Assembly (NCBI GenBank): GCA_037176705.1
Contig: JBAWUJ010000040.1
Coordinates: forward strand, 1,612,001-1,676,000
From: Molossus alvarezi
Lineage: Eukaryota > Chordata > Mammalia > Chiroptera > Molossidae
DNA: 64,000 bases
Direction: 5' to 3'
The notes under the pieces were generated by a model. That model was not told the DNA's origin and searched no databases. It saw only the letters and a list, made by a program, of their open reading frames with translations. Shown here piece by piece: positions 5,719 to 20,100 of this stretch (positions within the stretch are counted from its first letter, which is position 1; each line of letters begins with the position of its first letter). A program made the position numbers and the translations under genes.

Positions 5719-8700
5719 GGGAGCGGGAAGAGGGAACTCTGCAACACCTCATGAGTTTATTCTCTTTGGCTTTCCCCACACACTCACTGCTTCAAGAAGC
5801 AATGTGGAGTCACACCAAGATTCCCCACGGGAGAACAGGAAGGAGGGGTTGACGGCAGGCAACTTTCCTTAGTAGGCCTCCTCCTCGCCCAGCCGCACCA
5901 CTTGCCCTTGGCAGAGATTCCAGCGCCAGGCAAGGGGAGGAGTGGGGGCGAAAGCTTCACAGTGCCCAAAGGGTAGGGCCCCCGGCCCATGGGAAGCTGG
6001 AGGCAGGCGGGCCGAGCAGTAGAGGGGTGTCCCGTGGAACACATCTGCCGCTTTTCCATCGGACTGGAGCTTGGTGGGTTGTCGGGGCGGCGGCCCAAAC
6101 ACACGGGTGGAGGGGGGCGCTCGCCTAGGGCGGGACTTTTGGGGGGGTTGCCCCGCCGGTTCGGGGCCCGCCGCCACAGGAGTGGTTCGCGGTGTCCTGC
6201 CAGGAATCCCTCCGTCACCCTCTTCAGTCCACCAAACCCCCTTTTTGTCTGGGAGAAGTGGACATGTGTAAAGAGGAGAAGCAAACGGACGACACAGCTC
6301 GGAGAGGCCGATTCACGTGGATTTTGTTTCCACGCGACACAGGTGTCAAGAAGTAAGTGTAAGGGATGAGGCCCCCACCTGCATTTCTCAGACCCGTGAA
6401 AGTAGTTTTCATGGCAGGTACTGCCGCGTGTCATTTGCCCCTACCCTGCTCCTACACACCGCCTTCCTTTTCCCCGGGGCGCAGGTGTGCTGCTAATTGC
6501 CACCATTCAGGGCGGCCGCGGCCGCGGCCCCGCCCCCTTCGCCCCGCCCCCGTCCTGACGGCCCATCCCCCTGTGCGCCGACCCGGCCAGCTGTCAACCT
6601 CCTCTGTGCGGAGCTTATCACAGCCGCCACCGGGCAGGTGCTGCGCGATTGCCACACGTCACAGTGAGGCCAGCCGGATCGCATCGCATCACATCGCATC
6701 GCATCGCATCCTGACTAACGGGGCCACGGAGACGCGTGGCCCAGCGCTCGGGAGCCCGGGCTCGTGGTCGATTCACGGCAGCGGGAGGGTGCTTGGGACA
6801 CTTGTCTTCTCTCCTCTGTTCTCTGCTTCTCTCTCTCTCTCGCTCGCTCTCTCTCTCTGTGTCTCTCTCTCCCGCCCCGCCCCCGTCTCCCTCTCCTCCT
6901 CTCTCTCACCCCCCTAGTCTCATAGAGCTCTCCTGTCTTGCAGGACAGGGAATTTCGCGGAGTCGTGGAAGGGACTGCTCCCCTAGGCCCCTCCTGTGCC
7001 GAGGAAGGTCAGGCGGGCAAGCGGATCCCCGGGCGGATTTGGGGATTTCCTCGGAGCGAGGAGGCAGCTTCTCTGTGCGATCTCGGTTCCGGCGGAGGAC
7101 ACCTGCTGCGGGCAGCGAAGCCGGACCCCGGTGGCCTGGGGTTTGGGCCGGCGCCGCCGGTACGTCAACCATCCACAGGAGTGGAAACGGTCCTGGTGCA
7201 CACTGCAACTGTTTTCAGAGAGGTAGGGACTGTCGTGTCTTAGGTCAAATAAGTACTTTTGAAACATAAGTCCATCAAATCAACGTGTTCATAGTTATTG
7301 CCTGATCCGCCCGCGCCCGCCCAGCCCCCAGCACACCAGGCCAACCCCAGCCGGCCTCGCCCCCCCCACCCTGACACACACACACACGCACCCCCACGGA
7401 CACGCACACCGCCCCGCCCCCCCACACACACACTGACACAGCAGCGCCCAGTCACGGCCCGTTAGAGATCCGGTCCACTGGTGGACCCGGTCGCTGTCCG
7501 TTGCAGCGGCCAAGTCCGGTGCCGGGCAACCTGTCTCTCCGGTCGCCCAGGCAACCGGCGCGGTCTCGCGTCCCCCGCAAGTCGTCCTCGCTCGTTCGGT
7601 GCCTCGATCGCGTGACCGCGGTTCTGCGGGCAGACCCGGAAGCGGGCCGGAGAGAGGCACACACGCACAGACACTCCCTCCCTCCCTCGCACACAGACAC
7701 ACACGGGCCTCCACACCTCCCTCGCTCCCTCCCCCCCTCCCCCCCTTGGCCTCTGGCCAAATACAAATACAGAATCAGTCAATAAAACATTTCAATATCG
7801 CCGTGCTCTCGTCCTGTTCACGGGCTTTGCGTCAGTCTGCGGCGGCGGCGGCCCGGGCAGAGACCCTGAGAGGGCCGAGGAGATCTCCCCCTCCCTTTTG
7901 ACCTGGAGAATGTTCAGTGGGCTGGCGAGGGAAGAGCGGCTGCCAGCCGCCGAGCCGGCCCGCGCGGTTTGTTTCTCACGGAAGGCTTCCGGGCCCGTGA
8001 GGAGGGAGACGATCTGGTGGGAGACCTAAGAGTGTAGTGAGACATCAGGAGGGATACCTCGACTGGGAACATCCTCCCTGAGGAGCAAGGGTTTCCCTTC
8101 CCACCCCGGGCCCCCACCCAGCTCAGGATCCCAGTACCAGGAAGAGACGTCCCCATCCCTTGTGGCTGTGCAAACCACCGGGGATCGAGGTCCAGGCTGA
8201 GGCTGCCGGGGTCCCAGGCAGTTCCTTTGAAAGGGCCTGCCCACGCACGGAGCTCCGGGGACCCTCTTTCTGCGGGCTGCAGAGTGGGGGTGGGTGGCAG
8301 GGAGGGACAGCGGCAGCTTGAAAGGCACCAGAGACATCCCTGGGAAGAACTGAGTCAGTCCTTTGGCATTGGGGTGAGAGCTGGAGGGGCAGCTTTGTCC
8401 CAGGCACACGTGCTGGTGGAGGCTGCTGTTCCATGGGTGAGCCCTTCCCTGGCGGGGCAGGCAGCCCGGTGGGCGGGCGCGCACCGTCCCTGGGACTCTG
8501 GTGACCTAGCACCCACTGTCTGGGCCACCCTGGTGATTGCCTGAGGCCCCGCCCCACGGCACATTCAGGCCCACCCAAGCGGTGTCCATTGATTTTTCCC
8601 TAGGATTGGCCTGTCTTGGCTCCCGCTTCACGAGGTCCTAAATTCTCTGAAACCAACAACACCTGGCCTCAGCGAGCCCCATACCTCCTCTGGCTCACTG

Positions 8701-11448
8701 GCCCCAGGCCTGGCAGTAGTAGCAGCCAGCGTTGGGCCCCAGCTTGACATTGCCTAGGCACCTCCAAGACCAGCACAGAAGGCAGCCATGTGTAGATCGC
8801 TTTGTAGCTTATGTCTGGTGGCCCCGGGGAGAACACACAGGGGCAGTGGCTGACCTCGCCCCGGAGCCAGCCTAGAAGAGTTGGCCTTTCCTTTGCTCCT
8901 TTTCCCTTCAGAATATTACAATGGCATCCTCAGTACCTGGAGGTGGGTCTTTGTGCTTCTTTCTCAATAGGCTGTACGTATGTGTTCTTTTTCTTGCTTC
9001 TCTCTTTCCTCCCTCCCTCCCTCCCTCTCTGGCTAGAGCCCTTTGGGGCTCAGGGCAAGACTGAGGAAGTTGTACAGAGAGCTCCCACATGCCCACGGCC
9101 CTGTAGTCCCTGCTCTTTCTTCCCCAAGTCACACACGGGCAGGCACGCAGGCACCCAATGCGTGAATTTTCTGAGGCCCAGAGGCCTGCTGCAGAACTTA
9201 GGATGAAAACCCTACCCTGCTCTTTTCCAGAAAGACAGGCATGGGCCTAAGCAAGGTGGCCTGGCCTGGGCTGGGCCTGGGGAGTGGGGGTGGGGTTAGG
9301 GGGTGGGAAGGGAAGGCCAGGGCCACTTATTCCAAGGGAACAGCAATGGCTTGATTCAAATGCAGAGAGCCTGGGACTTTGCCTGAGGCTTCTACAACTC
9401 CCCCACACTTAGGCCACTGATTCCAAGCTGCAGGAAGGGAGCAGGGTCAGTCTGGAGCTGAAAGAGTTCGCCTCCATGTGCCAAAGCCGAAAACTGCCCT
9501 CCACCCTCTGAGAAAGGGCAGGGTGTGGGTGGGGGTGAGGTGGCGGTTGGGTGGTGGTGGTGGTGGTGGTGAGCGGTGGCGGTTTAGGGGTGCAAGTGCA
9601 GGGCATCCAAGGAGAAGTTAAAGAGTCCATCTCGGCGTCATAGATTCCCCAGGCCAAACGCCGGTGTGGAGTGATGAGGGTCCAGGGAGGCCTGGTAGGG
9701 GATGAATGGACTCAGTAACCCTGTGTCTCGGTAACAACAAGCACACTCGTACTGAAACACTGTGCTCCAGCTGACGATTTTGGTAACTCACCTTTAGGTA
9801 CCCTTCACATGGATGGATGGAGAGATGGTTGGGTGGGTGGGTGGATGGATGGATGGTGAGCACTGAACTGGACAGACAGGACACACCGATCCTCCCTCCG
9901 ACCACCGATTTCCAAGGGTAGGTCCGGGCCTAGGACATGGGCAACCCCCCATCAAGTGAATTTAGTTAACACCTTTGTAATTTGGACCATCAGTGAGTTT
10001 AGTGTAGGTCTCTGGGTCTGTGAGGCCACTACACAGGCCTCCCCTGAGCTCGCCTGTGTTCCTATGTGTATGTGGCCCCTGCTACGCGCACACGCGCGCA
10101 CACACACGGTACTCTCCTCCGGAGAGCCCTGACTCCTAAGTCGTGATCCAGGGGTTGTTTGAAACATCACCCCAAAGGAGTGGACCCCAGGAGGGGGATG
10201 TGAACATATGTCCTAGATGCCAGTGAACTGTGTGTTCTTAAAAGGGTTCAGATCTGAGGTCGTAGGTGATGTTTATATTTACTACCCTGCAATGAGAACC
10301 TAGAAACAAGTCAGGACATCAAAAATCCCTCTCTTTGAAAGTCAGGGAGTTCCTACATGTGTCAGAGAGGGTCCCCTATTTGTCTCCTGGCCTTCCACAG
10401 AATTCACCCCAGGACCTGAGGTGTAATCTTTGAGTCTGATGAGTTTTTTGAGTCATTCTTTGTTGTTGCTGGTGCTGGTGCTGGTGCTGGTGCTGGTGCT
10501 GGTGCTGGTGCTGGTGCGGGTCCTGGTGTTGGTGGTGCTTCTGCTGCAGCTGCTGCTGCCGCTGCTGCCGCTGCTGGTGCTGCTGCTGCTGCTGGTGCTG
10601 GTTCTTCAGTTAATCCTCACCCGAGGGTATTTCCTTGATTTGCAGTTGGACACTGAAATGGCAGGATAATTCTGGGAGAAGAGGAACGGAGAAACCGAGG
10701 CAGGAAAGTTAAACAGAGCCAAAGAGCTTTGCGGGACGTGTTTAGCAGGGCCTTGTCTTGAGAACCAGGCCAACAGACTCTATTTGTCACAGAAGTGTGC
10801 AGCAGAGGAGGGGGCACGGAAGGGGAGAGGGGGAGAATTCAGACACCACTCATCCTGAAGTTGTTGGGACAGCAGGGAGGGAGGGAGGGAGAGAGGAAGG
10901 AGGAAAGAAGAGTGTAAAGGAATGGACCAAGCAACCAAGCAACCAAGCGACAAAAGAGGCAGGTCCTTCCCAGGAATAGACCAAAGAAAAGGGGAGACTT
11001 TTGGAGTCCAACTGCACCAGGAATATCTAGGCGAGGAACTCAAACACAAAAACTTCCAGACAGAAGGGGATGTGAGGCAGAAAAGGCTCTTTAGATGAGC
11101 TGACAGCCTGCCTGTGCTTCCTAGGCCAGACGCGTAGGTGGGCTCGCTCCGTTTCCGTAATAAATGTGCATGAGTTCAGGTTGTGCTCCATTCACTTGCA
11201 CTCACGTTGCAATAAATTCACGGAGCGAGCGGAAAGCAGATGTTATGTGCAGTGTCTCCTCCACCTCCTTCCCCATGAGAACACAAAGATCCAGTCTGGG
11301 GACAGCCCTCTGCCGGTGATTCAGGGGATCGTCCAGTCACACCTCTCTGGTGTCTGTGAGCGGCGGTGCAGGTCCCATTTTCATCACAGGCGGCCTTTGA
11401 GAGGGAGTGGGAGGGGGGCAGGGGGTATGGTCAAGTGGGAGGGCAGGA
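5719..11448 (+). repeat. Macrosatellite unit 2 (5730 bp, 8 hexamers)
   Basis: Near-identical copy. Its diagnostic base is C at 8906, in the pyrimidine tract of a candidate splice acceptor; the only other unit with this base is unit 5 (26104). It has G at the 537-equivalent, like unit 1. Confidence 0.97.
10469..10516 (+). repeat. CTGGTG VNTR, unit 2, 8 copies
   Basis: Eight perfect hexamers, counted directly. Confidence 0.95.
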
Positions 11449-14400
11449 GGGAGCGGGAAGAGGGAACTCTGCAACACCTCATGAGTTTATTCTCTTTGGC
11501 TTTCCCCACACACTCACTGCTTCAAGAAGCAATGTGGAGTCACACCAAGATTCCCCACGGGAGAACAGGAAGGAGGGGTTGACGGCAGGCAACTTTCCTT
11601 AGTAGGCCTCCTCCTCGCCCAGCCGCACCACTTGCCCTTGGCAGAGATTCCAGCGCCAGGCAAGGGGAGGAGTGGGGGCGAAAGCTTCACAGTGCCCAAA
11701 GGGTAGGGCCCCCGGCCCATGGGAAGCTGGAGGCAGGCGGGCCGAGCAGTAGAGGGGTGTCCCGTGGAACACATCTGCCGCTTTTCCATCGGACTGGAGC
11801 TTGGTGGGTTGTCGGGGCGGCGGCCCAAACACACGGGTGGAGGGGGGCGCTCGCCTAGGGCGGGACTTTTGGGGGGGTTGCCCCGCCGGTTCGGGGCCCG
11901 CCGCCACAGGAGTGGTTCGCGGTGTCCTGCCAGGAATCCCTCCGTCACCCTCTTCAGTCCACCAAACCCCCTTTTTGTCTGGGAAAAGTGGACATGTGTA
12001 AAGAGGAGAAGCAAACGGACGACACAGCTCGGAGAGGCCGATTCACGTGGATTTTGTTTCCACGCGACACAGGTGTCAAGAAGTAAGTGTAAGGGATGAG
12101 GCCCCCACCTGCATTTCTCAGACCCGTGAAAGTAGTTTTCATGGCAGGTACTGCCGCGTGTCATTTGCCCCTACCCTGCTCCTACACACCGCCTTCCTTT
12201 TCCCCGGGGCGCAGGTGTGCTGCTAATTGCCACCATTCAGGGCGGCCGCGGCCGCGGCCCCGCCCCCTTCGCCCCGCCCCCGTCCTGACGGCCCATCCCC
12301 CTGTGCGCCGACCCGGCCAGCTGTCAACCTCCTCTGTGCGGAGCTTATCACAGCCGCCACCGGGCAGGTGCTGCGCGATTGCCACACGTCACAGTGAGGC
12401 CAGCCGGATCGCATCGCATCACATCGCATCGCATCGCATCCTGACTAACGGGGCCACGGAGACGCGTGGCCCAGCGCTCGGGAGCCCGGGCTCGTGGTCG
12501 ATTCACGGCAGCGGGAGGGTGCTTGGGACACTTGTCTTCTCTCCTCTGTTCTCTGCTTCTCTCTCTCTCTCGCTCGCTCTCTCTCTCTGTGTCTCTCTCT
12601 CCCGCCCCGCCCCCGTCTCCCTCTCCTCCTCTCTCTCACCCCCCTAGTCTCATAGAGCTCTCCTGTCTTGCAGGACAGGGAATTTCGCGGAGTCGTGGAA
12701 GGGACTGCTCCCCTAGGCCCCTCCTGTGCCGAGGAAGGTCAGGCGGGCAAGCGGATCCCCGGGCGGATTTGGGGATTTCCTCGGAGCGAGGAGGCAGCTT
12801 CTCTGTGCGATCTCGGTTCCGGCGGAGGACACCTGCTGCGGGCAGCGAAGCCGGACCCCGGTGGCCTGGGGTTTGGGCCGGCGCCGCCGGTACGTCAACC
12901 ATCCACAGGAGAGGAAACGGTCCTGGTGCACACTGCAACTGTTTTCAGAGAGGTAGGGACTGTCGTGTCTTAGGTCAAATAAGTACTTTTGAAACATAAG
13001 TCCATCAAATCAACGTGTTCATAGTTATTGCCTGATCCGCCCGCGCCCGCCCAGCCCCCAGCACACCAGGCCAACCCCAGCCGGCCTCGCACCCCCCACC
13101 CTGACACACACACACACGCACCCCCACGGACACGCACACCGCCCCGCCCCCCCACACACACACTGACACAGCAGCGCCCAGTCACGGCCCGTTAGAGATC
13201 CGGTCCACTGGTGGACCCGGTCGCTGTCCGTTGCAGCGGCCAAGTCCGGTGCCGGGCAACCTGTCTCTCCGGTCGCCCAGGCAACCGGCGCGGTCTCGCG
13301 TCCCCCGCAAGTCGTCCTCGCTCGTTCGGTGCCTCGATCGCGTGACCGCGGTTCTGCGGGCAGACCCGGAAGCGGGCCGGAGAGAGGCACACACGCACAG
13401 ACACTCCCTCCCTCCCTCGCACACAGACACACACGGGCCTCCACACCTCCCTCGCTCCCTCCCCCCCTCCCCCCCTTGGCCTCTGGCCAAATACAAATAC
13501 AGAATCAGTCAATAAAACATTTCAATATCGCCGTGCTCTCGTCCTGTTCACGGGCTTTGCGTCAGTCTGCGGCGGCGGCGGCCCGGGCAGAGACCCTGAG
13601 AGGGCCGAGGAGATCTCCCCCTCCCTTTCGACCTGGAGGATGTTCAGTGGGCTGGCGAGGGAAGAGCGGCTGCCAGCCGCCGAGCCGGCCCGCGCGGTTT
13701 GTTTCTCACGGAAGGCTTCCGGGCCCGTGAGGAGGGAGACGATCTGGTGGGAGACCTAAGAGTGTAGTGAGACATCAGGAGGGATACCTCGACTGGGAAC
13801 ATCCTCCCTGAGGAGCAAGGGTTTCCCTTCCCACCCCGGGCCCCCACCCAGCTCAGGATCCCAGTACCAGGAAGAGACGTCCCCATCCCTTGTGGCTGTG
13901 CAAACCACCGGGGATCGAGGTCCAGGCTGAGGCTGCCGGGGTCCCAGGCAGTTCCTTTGAAAGGGCCTGCCCACGCACGGAGCTCCGGGGACCCTCTTTC
14001 TGCGGGCTGCAGAGTGGGGGTGGGTGGCAGGGAGGGACAGCGGCAGCTTGAAAGGCACCAGAGACATCCCTGGGAAGAACTGAGTCAGTCCTTTGGCATT
14101 GGGGTGAGAGCTGGAGGGGCAGCTTTGTCCCAGGCACACGTGCTGGTGGAGGCTGCTGTTCCATGGGTGAGCCCTTCCCTGGCGGGGCAGGCAGCCCGGT
14201 GGGCGGGCGCGCACCGTCCCTGGGACTCTGGTGACCTAGCACCCGCTGTCTGGGCCACCCTGGTGATTGCCTGAGGCCCCGCCCCACGGCACATTCAGGC
14301 CCACCCAAGCGGTGTCCATTGATTTTTCCCTAGGATTGGCCTGTCTTGGCTCCCGCTTCACGAGGTCCTAAATTCTCTGAAACCAACAACACCTGGCCTC

Positions 14401-17184
14401 AGCGAGCCCCATACCTCCTCTGGCTCACTGGCCCCAGGCCTGGCAGTAGTAGCAGCCAGCGTTGGGCCCCAGCTTGACATTGCCTAGGCACCTCCAAGAC
14501 CAGCACAGAAGGCAGCCATGTGTAGATCGCTTTGTAGCTTATGTCTGGTGGCCCCGGGGAGAACACACAGGGGCAGTGGCTGACCTCGCCCCGGAGCCAG
14601 CCTAGAAGAGTTGGCCTTTCCTTTGCTCCTTTTCCTTTCAGAATATTACAATGGCATCCTCAGTACCTGGAGGTGGGTCTTTGTGCTTCTTTCTCAATAG
14701 GCTGTACGTATGTGTTCTTTTTCTTGCTTCTCTCTTTCCTCCCTCCCTCCCTCCCTCTCTGGCTAGAGCCCTTTGGGGCTCAGGGCAAGACTGAGGAAGT
14801 TGTACAGAGAGCTCCCACATGCCCACGGCCCTGTAGTCCCTGCTCTTTCTTCCCCAAGTCACACACGGGCAGGCACGCAGGCACCCAATGCGTGAATTTT
14901 CTGAGGCCCAGAGGCCTGCTGCAGAACTTAGGATGAAAACCCTACCCTGCTCTTTTCCAGAAAGACAGGCATGGGCCTAAGCAAGGTGGCCTGGCCTGGG
15001 CTGGGCCTGGGGAGTGGGGGTGGGGTTAGGGGGTGGGAAGGGAAGGCCAGGGCCACTTATTCCAAGGGAACAGCAATGGCTTGATTCAAATGCAGAGAGC
15101 CTGGGACTTTGCCTGAGGCTTCTACAACTCCCCCACACTTAGGCCACTGATTCCAAGCTGCAGGAAGGGAGCAGGGTCAGTCTGGAGCTGAAAGAGTTCG
15201 CCTCCATGTGCCAAAGCCGAAAACTGCCCTCCACCCTCTGAGAAAGGGCAGGGTGTGGGTGGGGGTGAGGTGGCGGTTGGGTGGTGGTGGTGGTGGTGGT
15301 GAGCGGTGGCGGTTTAGGGGTGCAAGTGCAGGGCATCCAAGGAGAAGTTAAAGAGTCCATCTCGGCGTCATAGATTCCCCAGGCCAAACGCCGGTGTGGA
15401 GTGATGAGGGTCCAGGGAGGCCTGGTAGGGGATGAATGGACTCAGTAACCCTGTGTCTCGGTAACAACAAGCACACTCGTACTGAAACACTGTGCTCCAG
15501 CTGACGATTTTGGTAACTCACCTTTAGGTACCCTTCACATGGATGGATGGAGAGATGGTTGGGTGGGTGGGTGGATGGATGGATGGTGAGCACTGAACTG
15601 GACAGACAGGACACACCGATCCTCCCTCCGACCACCGATTTCCAAGGGTAGGTCCGGGCCTAGGACATGGGCAACCCCCCATCAAGTGAATTTAGTTAAC
15701 ACCTTTGTAATTTGGACCATCAGTGAGTTTAGTGTAGGTCTCTGGGTCTGTGAGGCCACTACACAGGCCTCCCCTGAGCTCGCCTGTGTTCCTATGTGTA
15801 TGTGGCCCCTGCTACGCGCACACGCGCGCACACACACGGTACTCTCCTCCGGAGAGCCCTGACTCCTAAGTCGTGATCCAGGGGTTGTTTGAAACATCAC
15901 CCCAAAGGAGTGGACCCCAGGAGGGGGATGTGAACATATGTCCTAGATGCCAGTGAACTGTGTGTTCTTAAAAGGGTTCAGATCTGAGGTCGTAGGTGAT
16001 GTTTATATTTACTACCCTGCAATGAGAACCTAGAAACAAGTCAGGACATCAAAAATCCCTCTCTTTGAAAGTCAGGGAGTTCCTGCATGTGTCAGAGAGG
16101 GTCCCCTATTTGTCTCCTGGCCTTCCACAGAATTCACCCCAGGACCTGAGGTGTAATCTTTGAGTCTGATGAGTTTTTTGAGTCATTCTTTGTTGTTGCT
16201 GGTGCTGGTGCTGGTGCTGGTGCTGGTGCTGGTGCTGGTGCTGGTGCTGGTGCGGGTCCTGGTGTTGGTGGTGCTTCTGCTGCAGCTGCTGCTGCCGCTG
16301 CTGCCGCTGCTGGTGCTGCTGCTGCTGCTGGTGCTGGTTCTTCAGTTAATCCTCACCCGAGGGTATTTCCTTGATTTGCAGTTGGACACTGAAATGGCAG
16401 GATAATTCTGGGAGAAGAGGAACGGAGAAACCGAGGCAGGAAAGTTAAACAGAGCCAAAGAGCTTTGCGGGACGTGTTTAGCAGGGCCTTGTCTTGAGAA
16501 CCAGGCCAACAGACTCTATTTGTCACAGAAGTGTGCAGCAGAGGAGGGGGCACGGAAGGGGAGAGGGGGAGAATTCAGACACCACTCATCCTGAAGTTGT
16601 TGGGACAGCAGGGAGGGAGGGAGGGAGAGAGGAAGGAGGAAAGAAGAGTGTAAAGGAATGGACCAAGCAACCAAGCAACCAAGCGACAAAAGAGGCAGGT
16701 CCTTCCCAGGAATAGACCAAAGAAAAGGGGAGACTTTTGGAGTCCAACTGCACCAGGAATATCTAGGCGAGGAACTCAAACACAAAAACTTCCAGACAGA
16801 AGGGGATGTGAGGCAGAAAAGGCTCTTTAGATGAGCTGACAGCCTGCCTGTGCTTCCTAGGCCAGACGCGTAGGTGGGCTCGCTCCGTTTCCGTAATAAA
16901 TGTGCATGAGTTCAGGTTGTGCTCCATTCACTTGCACTCACGTTGCAATAAATTCACGGAGCGAGCGGAAAGCAGATGTTATGTGCAGTGTCTCCTCCAC
17001 CTCCTTCCCCATGAGAACACAAAGATCCAGTCTGGGGACAGCCCTCTGCCGGTGATTCAGGGGATCGTCCAGTCACACCTCTCTGGTGTCTGTGAGCGGC
17101 GGTGCAGGTCCCATTTTCATCACAGGCGGCCTTTGAGAGGGAGTGGGAGGGGGGCAGGGGGTATGGTCAAGTGGGAGGGCAGGA
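11449..17184 (+). repeat. Macrosatellite unit 3 (5736 bp, 9 hexamers, longest)
   Basis: Carries three bases shared only with unit 6: A at 12912, A at 13091 and G at 13639. It also has C at 13629 and G at the 2797-equivalent. It is the longest unit because it has nine CTGGTG copies. It shares G at the 4637-equivalent only with unit 1. It begins a run (units 3-6) with A at the 537-equivalent. Confidence 0.97.
16199..16252 (+). repeat. CTGGTG VNTR, unit 3, 9 copies
   Basis: Nine perfect hexamers, the longest allele in the window. Confidence 0.95.
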
Positions 17185-20100
17185 GGGAGCGGGAAGAGGG
17201 AACTCTGCAACACCTCATGAGTTTATTCTCTTTGGCTTTCCCCACACACTCACTGCTTCAAGAAGCAATGTGGAGTCACACCAAGATTCCCCACGGGAGA
17301 ACAGGAAGGAGGGGTTGACGGCAGGCAACTTTCCTTAGTAGGCCTCCTCCTCGCCCAGCCGCACCACTTGCCCTTGGCAGAGATTCCAGCGCCAGGCAAG
17401 GGGAGGAGTGGGGGCGAAAGCTTCACAGTGCCCAAAGGGTAGGGCCCCCGGCCCATGGGAAGCTGGAGGCAGGCGGGCCGAGCAGTAGAGGGGTGTCCCG
17501 TGGAACACATCTGCCGCTTTTCCATCGGACTGGAGCTTGGTGGGTTGTCGGGGCGGCGGCCCAAACACACGGGTGGAGGGGGGCGCTCGCCTAGGGCGGG
17601 ACTTTTGGGGGGGTTGCCCCGCCGGTTCGGGGCCCGCCGCCACAGGAGTGGTTCGCGGTGTCCTGCCAGGAATCCCTCCGTCACCCTCTTCAGTCCACCA
17701 AACCCCCTTTTTGTCTGGGAAAAGTGGACATGTGTAAAGAGGAGAAGCAAACGGACGACACAGCTCGGAGAGGCCGATTCACGTGGATTTTGTTTCCACG
17801 CGACACAGGTGTCAAGAAGTAAGTGTAAGGGATGAGGCCCCCACCTGCATTTCTCAGACCCGTGAAAGTAGTTTTCATGGCAGGTACTGCCGCGTGTCAT
17901 TTGCCCCTACCCTGCTCCTACACACCGCCTTCCTTTTCCCCGGGGCGCAGGTGTGCTGCTAATTGCCACCATTCAGGGCGGCCGCGGCCGCGGCCCCGCC
18001 CCCTTCGCCCCGCCCCCGTCCTGACGGCCCATCCCCCTGTGCGCCGACCCGGCCAGCTGTCAACCTCCTCTGTGCGGAGCTTATCACAGCCGCCACCGGG
18101 CAGGTGCTGCGCGATTGCCACACGTCACAGTGAGGCCAGCCGGATCGCATCGCATCACATCGCATCGCATCGCATCCTGACTAACGGGGCCACGGAGACG
18201 CGTGGCCCAGCGCTCGGGAGCCCGGGCTCGTGGTCGATTCACGGCAGCGGGAGGGTGCTTGGGACACTTGTCTTCTCTCCTCTGTTCTCTGCTTCTCTCT
18301 CTCTCTCGCTCGCTCTCTCTCTCTGTGTCTCTCTCTCCCGCCCCGCCCCCGTCTCCCTCTCCTCCTCTCTCTCACCCCCCTAGTCTCATAGAGCTCTCCT
18401 GTCTTGCAGGACAGGGAATTTCGCGGAGTCGTGGAAGGGACTGCTCCCCTAGGCCCCTCCTGTGCCGAGGAAGGTCAGGCGGGCAAGCGGATCCCCGGGC
18501 GGATTTGGGGATTTCCTCGGAGCGAGGAGGCAGCTTCTCTGTGCGATCTCGGTTCCGGCGGAGGACACCTGCTGCGGGCAGCGAAGCCGGACCCCGGTGG
18601 CCTGGGGTTTGGGCCGGCGCCGCCGGTACGTCAACCATCCACAGGAGTGGAAACGGTCCTGGTGCACACTGCAACTGTTTTCAGAGAGGTAGGGACTGTC
18701 GTGTCTTAGGTCAAATAAGTACTTTTGAAACATAAGTCCATCAAATCAACGTGTTCATAGTTATTGCCTGATCCGCCCGCGCCCGCCCAGCCCCCAGCAC
18801 ACCAGGCCAACCCCAGCCGGCCTCGCCCCCCCCACCCTGACACACACACACACGCACCCCCACGGACACGCACACCGCCCCGCCCCCCCACACACACACT
18901 GACACAGCAGCGCCCAGTCACGGCCCGTTAGAGATCCGGTCCACTGGTGGACCCGGTCGCTGTCCGTTGCAGCGGCCAAGTCCGGTGCCGGGCAACCTGT
19001 CTCTCCGGTCGCCCAGGCAACCGGCGCGGTCTCGCGTCCCCCGCAAGTCGTCCTCGCTCGTTCGGTGCCTCGATCGCGTGACCGCGGTTCTGCGGGCAGA
19101 CCCGGAAGCGGGCCGGAGAGAGGCACACACGCACAGACACTCCCTCCCTCCCTCGCACACAGACACACACGGGCCTCCACACCTCCCTCGCTCCCTCCCC
19201 CCCTCCCCCCCTTGGCCTCTGGCCAAATACAAATACAGAATCAGTCAATAAAACATTTCAATATCGCCGTGCTCTCGTCCTGTTCACGGGCTTTGCGTCA
19301 GTCTGCGGCGGCGGCGGCCCGGGCAGAGACCCTGAGAGGGCCGAGGAGATCTCCCCCTCCCTTTTGACCTGGAGAATGTTCAGTGGGCTGGCGAGGGAAG
19401 AGCGGCTGCCAGCCGCCGAGCCGGCCCGCGCGGTTTGTTTCTCACGGAAGGCTTCCGGGCCCGTGAGGAGGGAGACGATCTGGTGGGAGACCTAAGAGTG
19501 TAGTGAGACATCAGGAGGGATACCTCGACTGGGAACATCCTCCCTGAGGAGCAAGGGTTTCCCTTCCCACCCCGGGCCCCCACCCAGCTCAGGATCCCAG
19601 TACCAGGAAGAGACGTCCCCATCCCTTGTGGCTGTGCAAACCACCGGGGATCGAGGTCCAGGCTGAGGCTGCCGGGGTCCCAGGCAGTTCCTTTGAAAGG
19701 GCCTGCCCACGCACGGAGCTCCGGGGACCCTCTTTCTGCGGGCTGCAGAGTGGGGGTGGGTGGCAGGGAGGGACAGCGGCAGCTTGAAAGGCACCAGAGA
19801 CATCCCTGGGAAGAACTGAGTCAGTCCTTTGGCATTGGGGTGAGAGCTGGAGGGGCAGCTTTGTCCCAGGCACACGTGCTGGTGGAGGCTGCTGTTCCAT
19901 GGGTGAGCCCTTCCCTGGCGGGGCAGGCAGCCCGGTGGGCGGGCGCGCACCGTCCCTGGGACTCTGGTGACCTAGCACCCACTGTCTGGGCCACCCTGGT
20001 GATTGCCTGAGGCCCCGCCCCACGGCACATTCAGGCCCACCCAAGCGGTGTCCATTGATTTTTCCCTAGGATTGGCCTGTCTTGGCTCCCGCTTCACGAG